From contig JAFSOC010000021.1 of assembly GCA_017447185.1 (NCBI GenBank), positions 1 through 64,000 of the forward strand: a stretch of 64,000 nucleotides of DNA, written 5' to 3'. Below, piece after piece: positions 50,636 through 59,327 of this stretch. The DNA is from Clostridia bacterium (GTDB lineage: Bacteria > Bacillota > Clostridia > Christensenellales > Aristaeellaceae). The position numbers and the translations under genes were made by a program. Every line of letters starts with the position of its first letter. Within the stretch, counting starts at the first letter, position 1. The notes under the pieces are model-generated. The model was not told the origin of the DNA. It did no database searches and saw nothing but the letters and a program-made list of their open reading frames with translations.

Positions 50636-53600
50636 TCAATAGTTTGGAATCCAGTTTTGGGTTGCCCCCTGCCCCACTCCGGCAGGCAGCACGCCGTTCT
50701 TCCGGCACACAAAGCCCAGGTCAGCATAATACATTGCGCGGTTGCTTTCCACTGTCAGCGGGACGGAATAAACCACCGTCTCCTCCGATTCTTCCAGCAC
50801 GGAAGCGATCACCGGCAAATCCGTCCGCCGCCGGGTCGGTTTCACCTCAGCCGGCGCATAAACCTTCAGCGTGTAGGTGGCGGGATACAGATCCACGAAG
50901 CGGTAGAATCCGTACTGATCGGTGATGGTTTCCGCAACCACGTTTCCGTCCCGGAGCAGTTCAATACGGACATTCGGGATACCCGGTTCATCACCGGCCT
51001 GCAGGCCGTCCCCGTTCAGATCCAGCCAGCAGTAATCGCCCAGGCGTCCCGGCAGGACGCAGCCGATATCCATCCGTTCCATATCCTGGTCCATCTTCAG
51101 TTCCATCGTATCCGTTCCGCCTACGCGATTGGCCGGATACGTAATCACGGACCGCAGGGTATCCGACAGCCGCGGATCACCCGGCTCAATGAGAACGCAG
51201 CCTTCCGGTGCGACAGCGTCCAGTATGAAGCTGCCGGGCATCAGCTGCTGCAGCCGGTAAGCGCCGGTACCGTCCGTCTCCGCGGTGGCGATGATGTTTC
51301 CATCCGTGTCCTTCATGGTAATCCGGACACCGGCCAGCGCTTCCACGGATCCGCCCCGGTCGATCCAGGCCTGTCCGCTGATTTCCGTATAGCGGACAAT
51401 GCCCATCAGCAGTCCTTCACGGGTTTCGTCTTCCTGCAGCTGGATACCGGTCAGCACCAGCGCGCCGTTCTCTTCATGGAAGACGGAATCCCCCGCCTTC
51501 GGGGCCAGCGTGCGTTCATCCATCGTCATGGAAACCGTAAAGCTTCCCGGAATCATTCCCGCTGCGGAGAAGCGGCCTTCCGCATTGGTCACCGGTGTGT
51601 CGAAGACCTTCCCGGTATACTCGTCGATCACATACACCGTATATCCGGCCGGCGTCTTTTCGCCTTCATCGAAGAGGCCGTTGTTGTTCTCATCCAGCCA
51701 GAGCTGGCCGCTGATCGAGGCAGGTACCACAGCGCCCGCAGCCTGATCCAGCCATTCGGAACCCATCTGGACTTCCAGCGGAACCGTCTGTTCCTGTACG
51801 CCCGCCTTCAGCGGCAATGCCATGTAATCCGTCCGGCTCATCACATATCCGTCCGGGCATTTCACTGTCAGCTGATAGGTGTCCGGATGCAGCTGATCCA
51901 GCAGGAAGGCTCCGCCTTCATCTGTAACGACACTGATCGCTTCCAGGTCATTCCTGGAGGGGACCAGGCTCACGGTTACGCCCGCAAGCATTTCTTCACT
52001 GCCCCGCAGTCCGTCTCCGTCGTGGTCATGCCAGGCCGTTCCCTCGATCCTTCCCAGCAGCAGCGCGCCGCACAGGGGCGCCGCCTTTGTTTCGCCGGTC
52101 ACAAAATCAAACGATTCTGTCCTGCCAGTTGTTCCCTCGTCGGAAATTTCGTTCCCGCCGGCAACTGTTTTCGCGAAAATTGCCTTCTCCGGCAGGGTGT
52201 ATTCGAGATAGTAGCGGCCCGGCATGACTGCGTCAAAGAGGAATCCGCCGTCTGTTCCGATTTCCGCCCGGAAAGCCTCGCCCTCCGTTTCATGAACCAG
52301 GCGGACAATCACGCCTTCCAGTCCTTCCTCGCCGGGATCCCGCATACCATTGTCGTTCCTGTCCGCAAAGACAGTTCCCTTCACGGTGCCGGGACGGATC
52401 ATACCAATATCCTTGCCGGTGACCCGCTCACCGAGTTCCACACGGAAAGGCTCTGAATAGCCTTCGCCCTGCGTCCGGTTCAGGATCACGTTGCCTTCCC
52501 CGAGCTTGGTAAATGCATAGTTCCTTGTGGCCTGGACCTTCAGGGAGTATTCCCCGGGTGTCAGGCCTGTCAGTTCATACACGCCGCTCATGTTGGCCTT
52601 GTCCGTGGCTGCCACATTTCCGCTGGCATCCAGGATGGTGACCAGGAAGCCGCCGGCGATCCGCTCATTCCCGTCCTTCGCAGCCGAGAAGTTGTCATCG
52701 TAGTAGACGGTTCCCGTTACCGTGGCCGGGTAGATCGCGCCGATATTCATGACGCGCATCTCCGCGTCCGCCAGGGATACGTTCTGCAGCATCTGGTCCC
52801 TGCGGTCGCCCCTGGGCCCGAACAGGTTGCCGCCTTCCTCCTGCGGCGCTGCCTTGGAATAAATGCTTCCGTCATCCGGCAGGATCACCTGGATGTTGTA
52901 CTTGCCCTTCCGCATGCCGGACAGGGTATACATACCGTCCGCTCCGGACACAGCCGTGCCGACGTCCTTGTCGTCAAAGGCAAACCGGGCATGCACCTTC
53001 ACTCCGGGCAGCGGAGCTTCGCCTTCGTCATATTTTCCGTTGTAGTTCGCGTCCAGGTAGCACCGGCCCACGATCTGTGTCGCCCAGTTGAAGCCGATGT
53101 TCATATCGTTCCGATCCGTACCGTTGGCATCCACATTCCGCTTGGAGTTGTCCGACGTCAGGAAAGAGCGCAGTCCGCCCTTCTGCGTATAACGGGTCAG
53201 CATCAGGCCTTCCGGCCGCCAGGAGATGGACAGTGTGTACTTGCCGGGATACATATTCCCGATCTTCCAGGTTCCGTCCTCCCCGGATTCCGTTTCGTAA
53301 ACCAGGTTTTCCGTCTGGTGTTTCAGCTGGATCCGGACCCCTGGAATCCGCGCCTCGTCTTCCTTGCAGAGTCCGTCTACGGTCTCGTCCAGCCAGATGA
53401 AGCCGCCCATGGAGGAAGCTTTGTTATGGATTCCGATGCCCTGTTCCGATTCCGTTCCGGCAGCAACCGTGATGATGCCACTGGTCTGGCTGCTGTCCGC
53501 AACCGGCCTGTAGGCATTGAGCGCAATGCTGTTTTCTCCGCCGAAGGGTGTGAAATACCAGCCTTCCGGCAGATACATTTTCGTCCTGTAGTTTCCGTCC

Positions 53601-54367
53601 GGCAGGTCGCTGAAGACAACCATTCCGTCCGCGCCTGTCACTGCGGAAGTAAGCATTTCCCCTGCTTCATTCAGCAGGTAAACCGTAATCTCTCCTACGC
53701 CGCCTTCGGCGGAAGTGGAGGTCTGGGCACCGTTTGCATTTTTGTCGAAGAATACCTGCACCCGGATATTGCCGGTACCGGTTCCCTGCACACTGGCCGG
53801 AATCGGTTCAGGCGTGACTTCCGCCGCGGTATAAGGCGGCAGGGTGGGCGTCTGGATCGGTCCGGTCTGTACCGGCGCCTCGATGATGGGCTCATCTTCT
53901 TCGGGAATTGCTTCAGGCGTCACTTCCGCAATGATTTCCGGTTCCTCTGTCGCTGCTTCCGGAGCCGGTGTTTCAACAGCCGGTTCCGGGGTGACCGCCT
54001 GGGCTTTTCGCTGATATACCGTGAGCGGGATCATCTGCGTACCGGCGCCGGAAAGATCCGCCGTCAGGCTGGCTGTGCTCAGGTCCCAGCCGGGAGCAAA
54101 GCTCTGCGGAACCGGCTCAATCCGGATCCGGTCCATGCTGTTCAGGGTCAGGGTTTCCCGTCCGGCCGCGATGGTGCCGACTTCCTGTCCGTTCTGGTAA
54201 ATCCGGAAATCACCGTCAGTCGCAACGGAATTCCAGGATCCGTCCTCTGCGGGGACCATACCGGTCAGGTAAATGCCGACCGTCACCATGTCCGCATGCG
54301 CCGTCGTCCACAGGCCCATCACCGCAACGCACAGGATCAGGAGCAGAAAACGTTTTGCTTTGCTCAT
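50636..54367 (-). CDS. Large secreted SdrD-B-repeat protein
   Basis: A 1,243-residue protein with a signal peptide (KRFLLLILCVAVMGLWTTAHA). After a Pro/Glu-rich spacer it carries about ten SdrD B-like (Cna-B-type) beta-sandwich repeats, each with a calcium-binding-like start (DKNANGAQ, DANYNGKYDEGEAPLPGV, DRNDNGMRDPGEEGLEGV) and an end such as LPDGNYRTK or LTPGEYSLK. No LPxTG anchor or membrane tail is present. It may be held in the wall by other means, possibly by the adjacent L,D-transpeptidase system; this is inference from neighbourhood. Confidence 0.9.
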   Translation of the reverse strand: MSKAKRFLLLILCVAVMGLWTTAHADMVTVGIYLTGMVPAEDGSWNSVATDGDFRIYQNGQEVGTIAAGRETLTLNSMDRIRIEPVPQSFAPGWDLSTASLTADLSGAGTQMIPLTVYQRKAQAVTPEPAVETPAPEAATEEPEIIAEVTPEAIPEEDEPIIEAPVQTGPIQTPTLPPYTAAEVTPEPIPASVQGTGTGNIRVQVFFDKNANGAQTSTSAEGGVGEITVYLLNEAGEMLTSAVTGADGMVVFSDLPDGNYRTKMYLPEGWYFTPFGGENSIALNAYRPVADSSQTSGIITVAAGTESEQGIGIHNKASSMGGFIWLDETVDGLCKEDEARIPGVRIQLKHQTENLVYETESGEDGTWKIGNMYPGKYTLSISWRPEGLMLTRYTQKGGLRSFLTSDNSKRNVDANGTDRNDMNIGFNWATQIVGRCYLDANYNGKYDEGEAPLPGVKVHARFAFDDKDVGTAVSGADGMYTLSGMRKGKYNIQVILPDDGSIYSKAAPQEEGGNLFGPRGDRRDQMLQNVSLADAEMRVMNIGAIYPATVTGTVYYDDNFSAAKDGNERIAGGFLVTILDASGNVAATDKANMSGVYELTGLTPGEYSLKVQATRNYAFTKLGEGNVILNRTQGEGYSEPFRVELGERVTGKDIGMIRPGTVKGTVFADRNDNGMRDPGEEGLEGVIVRLVHETEGEAFRAEIGTDGGFLFDAVMPGRYYLEYTLPEKAIFAKTVAGGNEISDEGTTGRTESFDFVTGETKAAPLCGALLLGRIEGTAWHDHDGDGLRGSEEMLAGVTVSLVPSRNDLEAISVVTDEGGAFLLDQLHPDTYQLTVKCPDGYVMSRTDYMALPLKAGVQEQTVPLEVQMGSEWLDQAAGAVVPASISGQLWLDENNNGLFDEGEKTPAGYTVYVIDEYTGKVFDTPVTNAEGRFSAAGMIPGSFTVSMTMDERTLAPKAGDSVFHEENGALVLTGIQLQEDETREGLLMGIVRYTEISGQAWIDRGGSVEALAGVRITMKDTDGNIIATAETDGTGAYRLQQLMPGSFILDAVAPEGCVLIEPGDPRLSDTLRSVITYPANRVGGTDTMELKMDQDMERMDIGCVLPGRLGDYCWLDLNGDGLQAGDEPGIPNVRIELLRDGNVVAETITDQYGFYRFVDLYPATYTLKVYAPAEVKPTRRRTDLPVIASVLEESEETVVYSVPLTVESNRAMYYADLGFVCRKNGVLPAGVGQGATQNWIPNY

Positions 54368-54393
54368 TTTGCTGTAAGCCTCCGATAACAGAC

Positions 54394-54430
54394 TGTGACG
54401 CGCTTTCAGCTTTGCAGAGAGCGCGTCACA
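54394..54430. repeat. Inverted repeat between lipoprotein and SdrD-B genes
   Basis: TGTGACGCGCT pairs perfectly with AGCGCGTCACA over an 11-base stem with a 15-base loop. No T-run follows on either strand, so it is not a typical terminator; it may be an RNA processing or stability element within the operon. Confidence 0.6.
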
Positions 54431-54458
54431 GGATATTTCACGGTTTTCCGTATCCGGT

Positions 54459-55295
54459 TCAGTTCGCCAGTTTCATGGAATGGCGGATCTTGTTGTATAC
54501 GCCGTCGGCATAAGTATCCGCCAGTCCCCGCGGATAGCTGACATGCAGGATATACAGGGTTTTGTTCACCGTATTCACGATGATCCGGCCCGCAACACCG
54601 GTTTCTTCCTTGTTGTTCAGGTATCCCTTGTAGGCCAGGTACACACCGTTGCCGTCAATGAAGAAACGGGCGGCGGTGTCGGAAGGATCAAAGGACTTGA
54701 AGTTACCGGCGCTCCGTACGGCATCCGCCTGCGCTTTGACTTCCTTGATCAGTTCCTTTTGGCTGTAGTCCTTGCCCACGTTCACGGTGCGGATTTCAAC
54801 CTTTGCCTCATAGTCCATGGAAGGATTCGGATCCGTCAGCGTATACAGATCCGCGGCGGTATCGTCCGGGATCCATCCCGCAGGGCCTTCAAAGGCCAGG
54901 CGCAGGTTGTTGGCCGTATAATTCGCGTAGGAGAAAGTAACCTTCGGAAGCGGCGTGGCGGTGGGCTTGTCCACCGGATCGATCAGCACAGGCGTCGCGC
55001 CGGCATACTCACTCTGCATGATCGGAGCGGGCGTCACGTAGTTGCCGCCGGTCACAGCTTCCTGGTCGCCGCCCTCTTCCTGAGTGGGATCATAGCTTCC
55101 GTCGTTGAAATTGATCTGCTGCACAGTGGAAGCCTGCTGCTGCGGAACATCCGTCGGCTGCTGCACAACCGTCTGCTGGCTCGCACCGCTGTCCTGTCGG
55201 GGCTGATTCGGGAATTCCTCCTGCTGCTGGCCGCAGGCCGTCAGGACCAGGGCAGCGCACAGTACCAGAACCAGGCAAAGAATCTTTTTCGACAT
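54459..55295 (-). CDS. Lipoprotein of unknown function
   Basis: A 278-residue lipoprotein. The signal ends with a lipobox (LVLTACGQQ), so Cys is lipidated. Residues 22-120 are a Gln/Pro/Thr-rich disordered tether. The folded C-terminal part (about 120-278) contains RLAFEGPAGWIPDDTAADLY and ends VYNKIRHSMKLAN, similar in style to PsbP-like/DcrB folds. The gene lies upstream of the SdrD-B-repeat gene on the same strand, 91 bases away. Confidence 0.85.
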   Translation of the reverse strand: MSKKILCLVLVLCAALVLTACGQQQEEFPNQPRQDSGASQQTVVQQPTDVPQQQASTVQQINFNDGSYDPTQEEGGDQEAVTGGNYVTPAPIMQSEYAGATPVLIDPVDKPTATPLPKVTFSYANYTANNLRLAFEGPAGWIPDDTAADLYTLTDPNPSMDYEAKVEIRTVNVGKDYSQKELIKEVKAQADAVRSAGNFKSFDPSDTAARFFIDGNGVYLAYKGYLNNKEETGVAGRIIVNTVNKTLYILHVSYPRGLADTYADGVYNKIRHSMKLAN

Positions 55296-55327
55296 GTTAC
55301 ATCCCTCCGTTATTTGTTGTGCTCTCT

Positions 55328-56287
55328 TTATTCCGCGTCGTCCGTATATTTCGGGTGGTATACTCTGCGGTCCAGGCTGAAGATCTTTTCGCTGAACGCT
55401 CCGTCCGGTGTTTTGTCCTCCACGCCCTTCATGGTATTCATCCGCGCGTCCATCATATCGAGCCAGTGCAGCGCTTCCGCCTCAGGGAACATCGGTGCCT
55501 TCGGGCTGCCGTATTCGCTCTCACCGTGATGGCTCAGCAGCATATGTTCCAGCAGAACCACCGATTCGCCGTGAATGCCCAGCCGGTCCGCAACCCGGTT
55601 CAGGTTCGTAATGCCCCGCACCAGGTGACCCAGCAGCTGCCCGTCCCGGGTGTAATCCGTCACATTGCCGGCCTGGTCACTCTTCAGCTCGTCGATCTTT
55701 CCCAGGTCGTGGATGATCACGCCTGCCAGCAGCAGATCCCGGTTCAGCCAGGGATAAACCTCCAGCATGGCTTTGGCCAGGCGCAGCATGTCGGAAGTGT
55801 GGTGCAGCAGTCCGCTGCGTTCCGCGTGGTGCATCCGCTGTGCCGCCGGGAACCAGTTCAGGTTTCCGCCGGCAGTTTCCAGCATGCCTTCCGTCAGCCG
55901 CCTCAGGTTCTCGCTTGTGAAGGAAGCAACCGTATCCCGGATTTCCTTCAACATGTCCTCCGGCTTCCGGGGCGCGCAGGGAACCAGCTGGCTCATATCC
56001 ACCGGATCTTCCGGGGTGCTCTTCCGCCATTTTTCCACCCGCAGCTGCAGCCTTCCGTTGTATTCCTGGATGGTGCCGCGGACTTTCACAGCGCTTCCGG
56101 TTTCCGGTACTTCCTCCAGGGGATCCCAGTTCCAGATCTTGCAGTTGATCTCCCCCGTGCGGTCGGTCAGGTTCATATCCACATAATCGTTTCCCTTGAC
56201 GTCCTTCCGCTTATCCGCGGAGCGGACCAACAGGAATCCCTCGTACCGCATATCCTTCTGCAACTGGCAAACGGTATAATTCTCCAT
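55328..56287 (-). CDS. yhaM: 3'-5' exoribonuclease YhaM-like (OB fold + HD domain)
   Basis: A 319-residue protein. An N-terminal OB fold (about 15-100, DYVDMNLTDRTGEINCKIW) binds nucleic acid. A C-terminal HD domain carries HTSDMLRLAKAML, GVIIHDLGKIDEL and LLEHMLLSHHGESEYGSPKA, the signature of YhaM exonucleases that trim RNA (and DNA) 3' ends in Firmicutes. Length matches B. subtilis YhaM (314). It is on the same strand as dnaB, 37 bases downstream. Confidence 0.93.
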   Translation of the reverse strand: MENYTVCQLQKDMRYEGFLLVRSADKRKDVKGNDYVDMNLTDRTGEINCKIWNWDPLEEVPETGSAVKVRGTIQEYNGRLQLRVEKWRKSTPEDPVDMSQLVPCAPRKPEDMLKEIRDTVASFTSENLRRLTEGMLETAGGNLNWFPAAQRMHHAERSGLLHHTSDMLRLAKAMLEVYPWLNRDLLLAGVIIHDLGKIDELKSDQAGNVTDYTRDGQLLGHLVRGITNLNRVADRLGIHGESVVLLEHMLLSHHGESEYGSPKAPMFPEAEALHWLDMMDARMNTMKGVEDKTPDGAFSEKIFSLDRRVYHPKYTDDAE

Positions 56288-56324
56288 TCAGTCTCCTTCT
56301 GACATTCTCTTTATTCCCGTCTGA

Positions 56325-57692
56325 TCAGAACGGGGCGTCCGTGGCCGGGCCGGTATCCCTCGCCAGATTTGCGAACGTGGTGTATTCGCTCAGCCATGCC
56401 AGTTTCACTGTCCCCAGAGGGCCGTTTCTCTGTTTGGCGATAATCACTTCGCCGATGTTCCGGTCCTCCGTTTCCTTGTTGTAGTATTCCTCCCGGTGCA
56501 GGAACATGACCACGTCCGCGTCCTGCTCAATGGAACCGGAATCCCGCAGGTCGCTCAGCACCGGCCGTTTGTCCGTCCGGTCCTTGTTGGCGCGGCTGAG
56601 CTGCGCGCAGGCCACCACCGGGACCTTCAGGTCCAGGGCAATCGCCTTGAGCTGGCGGCTGATTTCGCTGACTTCCAGCTGGCGGTTTTCCACCCGGCCG
56701 TCTGCCCGCATCAGTCCCAGATAGTCCACAACAATCAGGTCCAGTCCCCGGTCCATCATCAGGCGCCGGCAGCGGGACCGCAGCTGGCTGGGCGTGATGC
56801 CCGCCGTATCATCGATATACATGGGCGCGGCCGCCATGGGTGTCATGGATTTGGCCAGCTTCATCCAGTCCTCCGTGGAAACGGTTCCCTTCCGGACCCG
56901 CTGCATATCCACCCTGGCGTCGGAGCACAGCACACGCATGGCGATCTGCTCCCGAGGCATTTCGAGGGTGAATACCGCCACTTTTTTGCCCTGGTTCAGA
57001 CTGGCATGCGCCGCAATGTTCATCGCGAAGGACGTCTTTCCCATGGAAGGACGGGCACCCAGCACGATCAGTTCGCCGCTGTGCAGGCCGGTCAGGTAGT
57101 TGTCCAGGTCAATGAACCCGGTGGGCACGCCCGCGATGGCGCCCTTCAGCTTCGCCAGCTCCTCGATCTGGTCATAGGCCCGGATCACCACTTCACCCAG
57201 CGGCTGGAGGGCTTCCCCGTCCGCCCGGTTCATCACGATGTCAAAGATGGCCTTTTCCGCGGAAGCCAGCGTATCCTCCAGCGGCGTCTGCTGCCGGTAG
57301 CACTCGCCGGAGATTTCCCGGCAGGCACCGATCAGCTTCCGCAGGGTGCTCTTCTCCCGGACGATATCGATATATGCCTTGACGTTTGCGGAAGTCGGCA
57401 CCGCGTTCAGGATCCGCATCAGGGCTGCGTCTCCGCCGATGCCCTCCAGCGTACCGCGCCGGACCAGTTCTGTATGCACGGTCACCAGGTCAATCGGCGT
57501 GTGGTTCCGGTTCAGCTCAGCCATCACCAGGAACAGTTCCCGGTGTTCCGGCAGATAGAAGTCCTCATCCTTCAGCAGTTCCATGGCCCGGAGCACGGCG
57601 GTGCTGTCCTGCAGCATTGCGCCCAGGACGCTGACCTCCGCCTCATTGCTGTGCGGCGGTACAACCCCGTTCAGATTCTGCTCCTGTTCCAT
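56325..57692 (-). CDS. dnaB: Replicative DNA helicase DnaB
   Basis: A 455-residue hexameric helicase. The N-terminal collar domain starts VVPPHSNEAEVSVLGAMLQD; the RecA-like ATPase domain has Walker A GARPSMGKTSFAMNIA, VAVFTLEMPREQIAMRVLC, VVDYLGLMRADG and the arginine-finger region HREEYYNKETEDRN. Start at ATG 57692 follows GGAAGG at seven bases. The gene order yybS-rplI-dnaB is conserved in Firmicutes. Confidence 0.97.
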   Translation of the reverse strand: MEQEQNLNGVVPPHSNEAEVSVLGAMLQDSTAVLRAMELLKDEDFYLPEHRELFLVMAELNRNHTPIDLVTVHTELVRRGTLEGIGGDAALMRILNAVPTSANVKAYIDIVREKSTLRKLIGACREISGECYRQQTPLEDTLASAEKAIFDIVMNRADGEALQPLGEVVIRAYDQIEELAKLKGAIAGVPTGFIDLDNYLTGLHSGELIVLGARPSMGKTSFAMNIAAHASLNQGKKVAVFTLEMPREQIAMRVLCSDARVDMQRVRKGTVSTEDWMKLAKSMTPMAAAPMYIDDTAGITPSQLRSRCRRLMMDRGLDLIVVDYLGLMRADGRVENRQLEVSEISRQLKAIALDLKVPVVACAQLSRANKDRTDKRPVLSDLRDSGSIEQDADVVMFLHREEYYNKETEDRNIGEVIIAKQRNGPLGTVKLAWLSEYTTFANLARDTGPATDAPF

Positions 57693-57732
57693 ATAACGAC
57701 CTTCCACCAACAATTAATCCCAAAACCTTGAT

Positions 57733-58185
57733 TTACTTCTTGATGGGCTGCACATCCAGCTTCATCTTCGTGGTGATTCCGGAATACAGCCATACGGAAA
57801 TCTCGCGGATGCCGGTCTCACGGATCGGATCGCCGATATCGATCTTCCGCTTGTCCGCCTTGATCCCGTGCTGCTGCTCCAACGCTTCCGCCACTTCGGC
57901 GCTCGTCACGCTGCCGTACAGGCGGCCTTTGTCGCCGCATTTGACTTCCAGCACGATCACCTTGTTCTTCAGCAGCTCTGCCTTAGCCTGGGCTTCCGCC
58001 TTCAGCTCCGCTTCCCGCGCGTCCTGCGCGGCGCGCTTGCGCTCGATTTCCTTGAGCGTACCGGGTGTCGCTTCCGCCGCCAGCTTCTGGGGGAACAGGA
58101 AGTTCCTGGCATACCCGTCGCTGACAGTCAGGATATCATCCCGCTTGCCCATGTTCCGTACATCCTTCAGCAATACGACCTTCAT
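57733..58185 (-). CDS. rplI: 50S ribosomal protein L9
   Basis: A 150-residue ribosomal protein. The N-terminal domain [20 protein letters not shown] with [16 protein letters not shown] is diagnostic; a long connecting helix rich in Ala, Glu and Lys follows, then the C-terminal domain [16 protein letters not shown]. Its start overlaps the stop of the YybS-like gene by four bases. Confidence 0.98.
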   Translation of the reverse strand: MKVVLLKDVRNMGKRDDILTVSDGYARNFLFPQKLAAEATPGTLKEIERKRAAQDAREAELKAEAQAKAELLKNKVIVLEVKCGDKGRLYGSVTSAEVAEALEQQHGIKADKRKIDIGDPIRETGIREISVWLYSGITTKMKLDVQPIKK

Positions 58186-59231
58186 TCCTGATCAGCCTCC
58201 TCTTTCGGACGCAGATGACGCGCGTCCCTGCGTTGATCTATCATTCCCATAATCATCGGAATCAGCGGCAGGATCACCGACAGCACCACGGACCAGATAT
58301 TCCGGGCCGCGGAGCGGATTCCCATCCGCTTGCCCATCCACTGCATCCAGCAGATTCCCTGGATGATGAATGCCACGCGGAAAACCTCCGCGCACAGCCG
58401 TCCGAGATAGGCACCGATTCCATCCTTTGCCAGCAGGGCAACCACCCAGCCAATGCACAGGGCGAACACCGCCAGTCCCATCCTGCGGGGCATATACCAC
58501 TGCTCCATGGGAGAAAATTCACCGCGTTCTCCCCGCTTCCGCCGCATCCAGTCCGGCAGCACCGTGCTCAGCAGCACGGTAATCGCCGTATGCAGCACCA
58601 CCGCGCTGCACAGGGCGGACGGCAGGAGCTCCTCGATTGATACCCGCAGGCTGTAAAGCATCTGAACCCGCGTCTGCGCAGCGATCATCACGTTTCCCAT
58701 CACGCGGACCGCCGGGATCAGCGCGTCCGTCCCCGACAGGCGGATGTAGCCTGCGCTGTAGGCGCGCAGCAGCAGATCCGTGCTGTTCGGGCTGTGGTCC
58801 ACATAGTCACAGGCCGCCTGCGCCAGGCCGTTCACGATCTGCCCGCCGGTAACCTGCAGCAGGATGATCAGGCCGGTGCACCAGACCGCCAGGCATACCG
58901 CGGTACGGAGTGCCGGGCGAAGCAGCTTCCTGCGCATCGGAAGGCAGGCGGTCAGCCCGGTCCCGATACACCAGAGCAGCACCACCGGCAGCGCCTGCAG
59001 GGGAAAAACCTTCCATCCTGCCACGCCAGCCAGCACGCACATGGACGCGGTTACCGGCCAGGGGTGCAGCGCCCCCGTAATGGAGGCGGCTACCGGCAGC
59101 AGGAGCTGCAGTGCCAGCACCGGAACCGTCCACGTATTCGGGTCCATTCCAGGCACCAGCGCGATCACCAGAGACAGCACAGCCATCACCGCAGGGGCAA
59201 TCCATATCTGCCCGCTGTTTTTTTCGGCCAC
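58182..59231 (-). CDS. YybS-like (DUF2232) membrane protein
   Basis: A 349-residue polytopic membrane protein with about eight hydrophobic segments, C-terminal charged tail. Position directly before rplI and dnaB matches yybS in Bacillus, and the DUF2232 layout fits. The function of YybS is not known. The gene for GdpP (cyclic di-AMP phosphodiesterase), often between yybS and rplI, is absent here. Confidence 0.8.
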   Translation of the reverse strand: MAEKNSGQIWIAPAVMAVLSLVIALVPGMDPNTWTVPVLALQLLLPVAASITGALHPWPVTASMCVLAGVAGWKVFPLQALPVVLLWCIGTGLTACLPMRRKLLRPALRTAVCLAVWCTGLIILLQVTGGQIVNGLAQAACDYVDHSPNSTDLLLRAYSAGYIRLSGTDALIPAVRVMGNVMIAAQTRVQMLYSLRVSIEELLPSALCSAVVLHTAITVLLSTVLPDWMRRKRGERGEFSPMEQWYMPRRMGLAVFALCIGWVVALLAKDGIGAYLGRLCAEVFRVAFIIQGICWMQWMGKRMGIRSAARNIWSVVLSVILPLIPMIMGMIDQRRDARHLRPKEEADQE

Positions 59232-59296
59232 GCCGTCTCACCTCCACACGCATAACATATCACTTTATTGTATCCCATTTGGGCCCAAAAAGCAAC

Positions 59297-59322
59297 AAAA
59301 AAACCGGGCGGAACCGCCCGGC
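59297..59322 (-). terminator. Terminator of the large membrane protein gene
   Basis: CCGGGCGG-AA-type hairpin with CCGCCCGG, followed on the minus strand by TTTTTTT. It closes the gene at 59328-61319. Confidence 0.9.
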
Positions 59323-59327
59323 TTTCC

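Noticed and set aside
52991..54388. A 465-codon plus-strand frame
   Set aside because: Antisense of the SdrD-B-repeat gene; no start signals.
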